The position numbers were made by a program, and so were the translations under genes. This document shows positions 63,405 through 64,000 of a stretch of DNA of 64,000 nucleotides, piece after piece. This DNA is from CAYVFC01 sp964450715. GTDB lineage: Bacteria > Myxococcota_A > Polyangia > Polyangiales > JAFGIB01. The notes under the pieces are model-generated. The model saw only the letters and a program-made list of their open reading frames with translations, did not search any database and was not told the origin of the DNA. Location: positions 1 to 64,000 of the forward strand of contig CAYVFC010000022.1 in the NCBI GenBank assembly GCA_964450715.1, given 5' to 3'. Position 1 is the first letter of the stretch. Each line of letters starts with the position of its first letter.

Positions 63405-64000
63405 TAGAGCGGATCGGGCAGGTCCGATCGTTGCGGCGGACCGGAGCGGGCGCCGAGCTGGAGGTCGCGACCGGATTCGAGGCGCTCGAACCCGGCGAGT
63501 CCATCGCCGTGAACGGGGCCTGTCTCACCGTCAGCTCGTTCGGTAAGGAGTGGTTCGCCGCCGGGGTCTCGGCCGAAACGCTGGCCCGTACTACCCTGGG
63601 CGCTCTAGGTGCCGGCGAGCGGGTTCACCTGGAAAGGGCGCTCAAGCTCGGGGACCGGCTGGGCGGCCATCTGGTTTCGGGCCACGTGGACGGCGTGGGC
63701 AAGTTGGTCTCCAGCAGCGCTCTGGGAGAGGCCCTGCGGGTGACCTACGAAGTGCCGCCTGCGCTCGCTCCGCTGGTGGCGCCCAAGGGATCGATCGCCC
63801 TCGACGGGACCAGCCTCACGGTCAACGGCGTTCAGGGAAACCGCTTCGATGTGGTACTAGTGCCTTTTACCCGGGAAAAGACCCTGCTCGACGGGCGCGC
63901 TCCGGGGTCAGCGGTCAACATCGAGGTCGACCTTCTGGCCAAGTACGTGGCGCGCCTGCTCGGCAAACCGGGCGTGGACGGCGAGGTGCCGGACGGCGGC
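63389..64000 (+). CDS. ribE: Riboflavin synthase alpha subunit (3' end cut by window)
   Basis: 204 codons are visible, with no stop before the window ends. The ATG at 63389 overlaps the ribD end by 16 bases. MFTGLIERIGQVRSL is the invariant start; VNGACLTVSSFG and, in the second lumazine-binding half, HLVSGHVDGVGKLV and DGTSLTVNGVQGNRF follow. It dismutates two molecules of 6,7-dimethyl-8-ribityllumazine to riboflavin. Typical length is 195-220 residues, so only a short tail is missing. ribBA and ribH are expected just beyond the window. Confidence 0.95.
   Translation, partial: MFTGLIERIGQVRSLRRTGAGAELEVATGFEALEPGESIAVNGACLTVSSFGKEWFAAGVSAETLARTTLGALGAGERVHLERALKLGDRLGGHLVSGHVDGVGKLVSSSALGEALRVTYEVPPALAPLVAPKGSIALDGTSLTVNGVQGNRFDVVLVPFTREKTLLDGRAPGSAVNIEVDLLAKYVARLLGKPGVDGEVPDGG

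Overview
The window is a G+C-rich bacterial chromosome segment of about 64 kb with no tRNA, rRNA, CRISPR array or intact insertion sequence that I could see. Several traits point to a Myxococcota-like (former Deltaproteobacteria) Gram-negative: lipoproteins whose lipobox cysteine is followed by long Gly/Asp/Ala linkers, a DUF1566 lipoprotein, an OmpA-family porin with thrombospondin type 3 calcium repeats, a giant cysteine-rich lipoprotein, and MraY/WecA-type transferases with a soluble tail. This assignment is inference, because no rRNA is present.

Positions 1-36151 form a large exopolysaccharide or O-antigen locus. The left edge (1-4300) is visibly richer in A+T and alternates strand gene by gene: a SAM methyltransferase, an FkbM methyltransferase and two GT4 glycosyltransferases. 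A Wzy-like membrane protein, an asparagine synthetase and three further glycosyltransferases follow. The core contains two copies of an unusual pair: an O-antigen-ligase-like protein with a TPR tail (11012-13594 and 23044-25566) and a polyprenyl-phosphate sugar-1-phosphate transferase with a C-terminal soluble extension (13667-15184 and 28185-29693). The second pair brackets a Wzz/BY-kinase with a tyrosine-rich tail. Sugar-nucleotide genes fill the rest. WbpA, WbpB, WbpD, WbpE and WbpI/WecB homologues would together make UDP-2,3-diacetamido-2,3-dideoxy-mannuronate. Ugd plus an epimerase would make UDP-glucuronate/galacturonate. A nucleotidyltransferase and Gmd would act on GDP-mannose. No Wzx flippase or Wza exporter lies in the window.

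Positions 36385-45455 form a cell-surface module: a YfbK-type VWA lipoprotein, an OmpA/TSP3 porin, a 915-residue Cys-rich lipoprotein, a second VWA lipoprotein and, convergent to them, a lipoprotein with a textbook Kunitz (BPTI) protease-inhibitor domain. Next to it lies a decayed chimera of a glutamate dehydrogenase 5' end and a cyclic-nucleotide-binding 3' end.

Positions 45932-64000 are mostly housekeeping: aroD, a PP2C phosphatase, a family 4 uracil-DNA glycosylase, an acidic protein, the rpsP-khpA-rimM-trmD-rplS operon, a LarE-like sulfur transferase, an enoyl-CoA hydratase, an EF-G, ddl, a HARE-HTH/Mrr-like protein, a REC-histidine kinase, nrdR, ribD and the start of ribE (cut by the window end).

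Four dispersed repeat types occupy the gaps. Family A is a 35-95 bp palindrome with GTCATTTCGAG ends. Family B is a G+C-rich hairpin. Family C is a roughly 140-bp element with AAAATGC/GCATTTT ends, present three times plus fragments; it is my best candidate for something undescribed. A 51-bp tandem repeat lies near 19.7 kb. Families A and B sit at three of the five convergent gene junctions, where they probably act as bidirectional terminators.
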